Positions 62,400 through 64,000 of a stretch of DNA of 64,000 bases are shown here, piece after piece (position 1 is the first letter of the stretch; the number at the start of each line of letters is the position of its first letter). This DNA is from Davidsoniella eucalypti (Eukaryota > Ascomycota > Sordariomycetes > Microascales > Ceratocystidaceae): contig RMBW01000070.1 of the NCBI GenBank assembly GCA_004009845.1, positions 1 through 64,000 of the forward strand, given 5' to 3'. The notes under the pieces are model-generated. The model was not told the DNA's origin, did not search any database, and saw nothing but the letters and a program-made list of their open reading frames with translations. A program made the position numbers and the translations under genes.

Positions 62400-63783
62400 T
62401 TAGTCCCGGAATATCTTCATAGCCGAACTCCAGAACCCGCCCCCTGAACCAGCTGACGGGCCATCAACCACGCTACGCGCAGAGCTGACATGCGAACCAT
62501 ACGCCAAGTCTGCATAATCGCCTCCGCCATTGGCGTAAGACGAGTAGGCACTGTAGACAGCGGGAGCCGAAGCAGCGGCAGAAACCATGGCGCCGTTACC
62601 GCGCGCCATGCGCATAGCTTCGCCCATAGCACCAAAGGTATCGCCGGAGGCGGCACGGGCACCGGTTCGTAGCCAGCGCTCGAGAGTGGCGGGGATGCGT
62701 AGGCCAAACCGGCCGAGTAGGGCTACGAGAGCACCAGAGGTTATCAGTGGTAGAATCACGAGCATGAAGACTTTGATCGGGTGCCGCTTGGCCCAGTGTA
62801 AGATGTCGCGTAGAATCCGTTTGAGTTGGCGGTAGGCGCGCGTCATGAAACCGGAACGTGGAGAGCGTTTGTAGTATGAAGGACGGCCTGTTGAAAAAGA
62901 AAGGAAGGGTTTTGTTAGTAATGGTTCATAGATGGTTCTAGATTCTTTTTGTATTTCTTCTTCTGCTTGTGTCTCTGTGACTAAGGCGGCCGGCCCTTGG
63001 GATTGCGTTCCTCTGCTGTAGCTGTACGTTCGAGGCACACAGATGCAGGCACTTTCGGCTGCTCTTGCATTACCATATATTGCATACATGACATGCCGGA
63101 ATAACAGCCTGCACTGCATGCGAACTTTTCAAGGGGCAAAACGCCTATCACAGAGGAAAAGATGACAGTACAGAAGCGAAGATCGCAGCCCAGGCCAAGG
63201 CCAGGCTGCCTTGCCTTGTCCTAGACATTCGTCCCGGATTTTCTTCTTTAAAAGAGCCTGTGTCTGGGTCGTTTATCAACGCCGTGGAGAGATCAAAAAG
63301 AAGTGCGATTCAAGATCTTGCGTGCCATGGATTTGCAGACACGATTGAGGGTGCACAAGATTGATAAGGAAGGCGCAGACTCGAGAACAACAATAGAGTA
63401 ACAGAAACAAAGGCATTGTCTACGATTTCTAGCGCGCCTTCCAATCCAAGAACCAAAACAAAACAAGAAAAAAAAAAGCGAGACTTACTGGCACCAAAAT
63501 AGCTCGATTTGCTGTTATTAGGCAGACCAAAAAGCCCTGAGCGATTGCCATGGCTACCACCACCGCCGGTAGCCATGTTAAAGATCGAGCCGACCATACT
63601 AGCTGCGGGACCGCGCGATCTAGAACGATCGGGGGAGGAAGACCGGTCGCGGCGATTACTGTGGCGGCCGTGACGGGAAGACGAGCGCGGATTGTAGGAC
63701 GAGCCGGCACCGCTGTGCTTGCGCCGCTGACGACCAGAGCGCGCAGAGACCATGGAGCCACCGTCGGCTGAGAAGAAGCCCAT
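62400..63783 (-). CDS. Single-membrane-segment protein of unknown function (260 aa, two exons)
   Basis: I cannot name this family. Exons (minus strand) are 63489-63783 and 62400-62887. The 601-nt intron has a GTAAGT donor and a TTTTTCAACAG acceptor, and the joined frame is 261 codons with stop. The start at 63783 was chosen because it is the first ATG of the open frame and precedes a coherent basic domain. Residues 1-98 are Ser/Arg-rich (RRKHSGAG, RSSSPDRSRSRG). After the junction comes an amphipathic basic helix (YRQLKRILRDILHWAKRHP), then one hydrophobic segment at about residues 132-150 (VFMLVILPLITSGALVALL), then LRIPATLERWL. The tail is Gly/Ala/Ser-rich. This suggests a tail-anchored or single-pass protein with a cytosolic disordered head. 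The intron is several times longer than the others in this window. Confidence 0.75.
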
Positions 63784-64000
63784 GATTACGGACGACGAGG
63801 AGAGAGAGTTAGGCGCAAGTTTGTTGTTGTTTCTGGTTTTATCTTGCGCGGAACAGGTCGTCGGGGTTTCGTCGATACGATGTGGGGTGGGTTGTCGATT
63901 GGCGTATATGAGAGATGATATTCTTAATTGCTTTAATCTAATTTCTTGGGGTCGTCAATGTTAAGCTTAAGAGTCTCAATCCAACTGCGGAATCTGGTGC
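63784..64000. other. Upstream flank of the membrane-protein gene
   Basis: Only 217 bp remain. They contain the likely leader of the minus-strand gene starting at 63783. Nothing else is visible. Confidence 0.5.

Noticed and set aside
1..64000. CRISPR array, bacterial operon or phage features
   Set aside because: The window is eukaryotic nuclear DNA with spliceosomal introns; no regularly spaced repeats were seen.

Overview
The window is nuclear DNA of a filamentous ascomycete (Pezizomycotina). Support comes from short introns (52 to 146 nt in most genes) with GTRAGT-type donors, CTAAC-type branch sites and YAG acceptors, a Zn2Cys6 plus fungal-specific regulator, a Tad-type LINE retrotransposon, a decayed fungal NLR-like (PNP_UDP/NACHT) gene and an intron-bearing nuclear tRNA. 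I cannot name the genus. Genes are sparse: about 12 kb of coding sequence in 64 kb.

Left part (1-24 kb). The first 7.2 kb hold no recognisable gene but contain a perfect five-unit heat-shock-element pattern at 6288-6310. A disordered 643-residue protein of unknown function lies on the minus strand (7284-9269). A minus-strand tRNA-Ala(AGC) with a 30-nt intron (10677-10778) is followed, 54 bp beyond its 5' end, by a LINE (10833-16286) bounded by a 14-bp target-site duplication. The LINE has a gag-like ORF1 and an APE endonuclease/RT/RNase H ORF2. The two ORFs overlap as TAATG, ORF1 lacks its own start (5' truncation), and ORF2 is broken by a one-base frame change just after the YADD motif. Next to it is the relic of an NLR-like gene (16510 to about 17300). 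The Cdc25 mitotic phosphatase gene (three exons, minus strand) occupies 19347-21520.

Middle part (about 21.5-46.5 kb). About 25 kb contain no recognisable gene. I see only homopolymer tracts, a perfect 18-bp palindrome and one member of a diverged dispersed repeat pair whose other copy lies at 18.0 kb.

Right part (46.5-64 kb). A GABA-catabolism locus stands out: a five-exon Zn2Cys6 regulator (46544-49446, +), 4-aminobutyrate aminotransferase (51030-52547, -) and succinate-semialdehyde dehydrogenase (54126-55726, +). The two enzymes catalyse consecutive steps (GABA to succinic semialdehyde to succinate). They are transcribed divergently from a 1.58-kb region with GATA sites and a near match to the yeast UAS-GABA element. 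Further right are a PRA1/Yip3-type Rab acceptor (60112-60645), a charged protein starting only 98 nt downstream on the same strand (60744-61484), and a single-membrane-segment protein on the minus strand (62400-63783) with an unusually long 601-nt intron.

All gene models were spliced by eye. Each stays in frame across the proposed junctions, but none has been checked against transcripts or databases.
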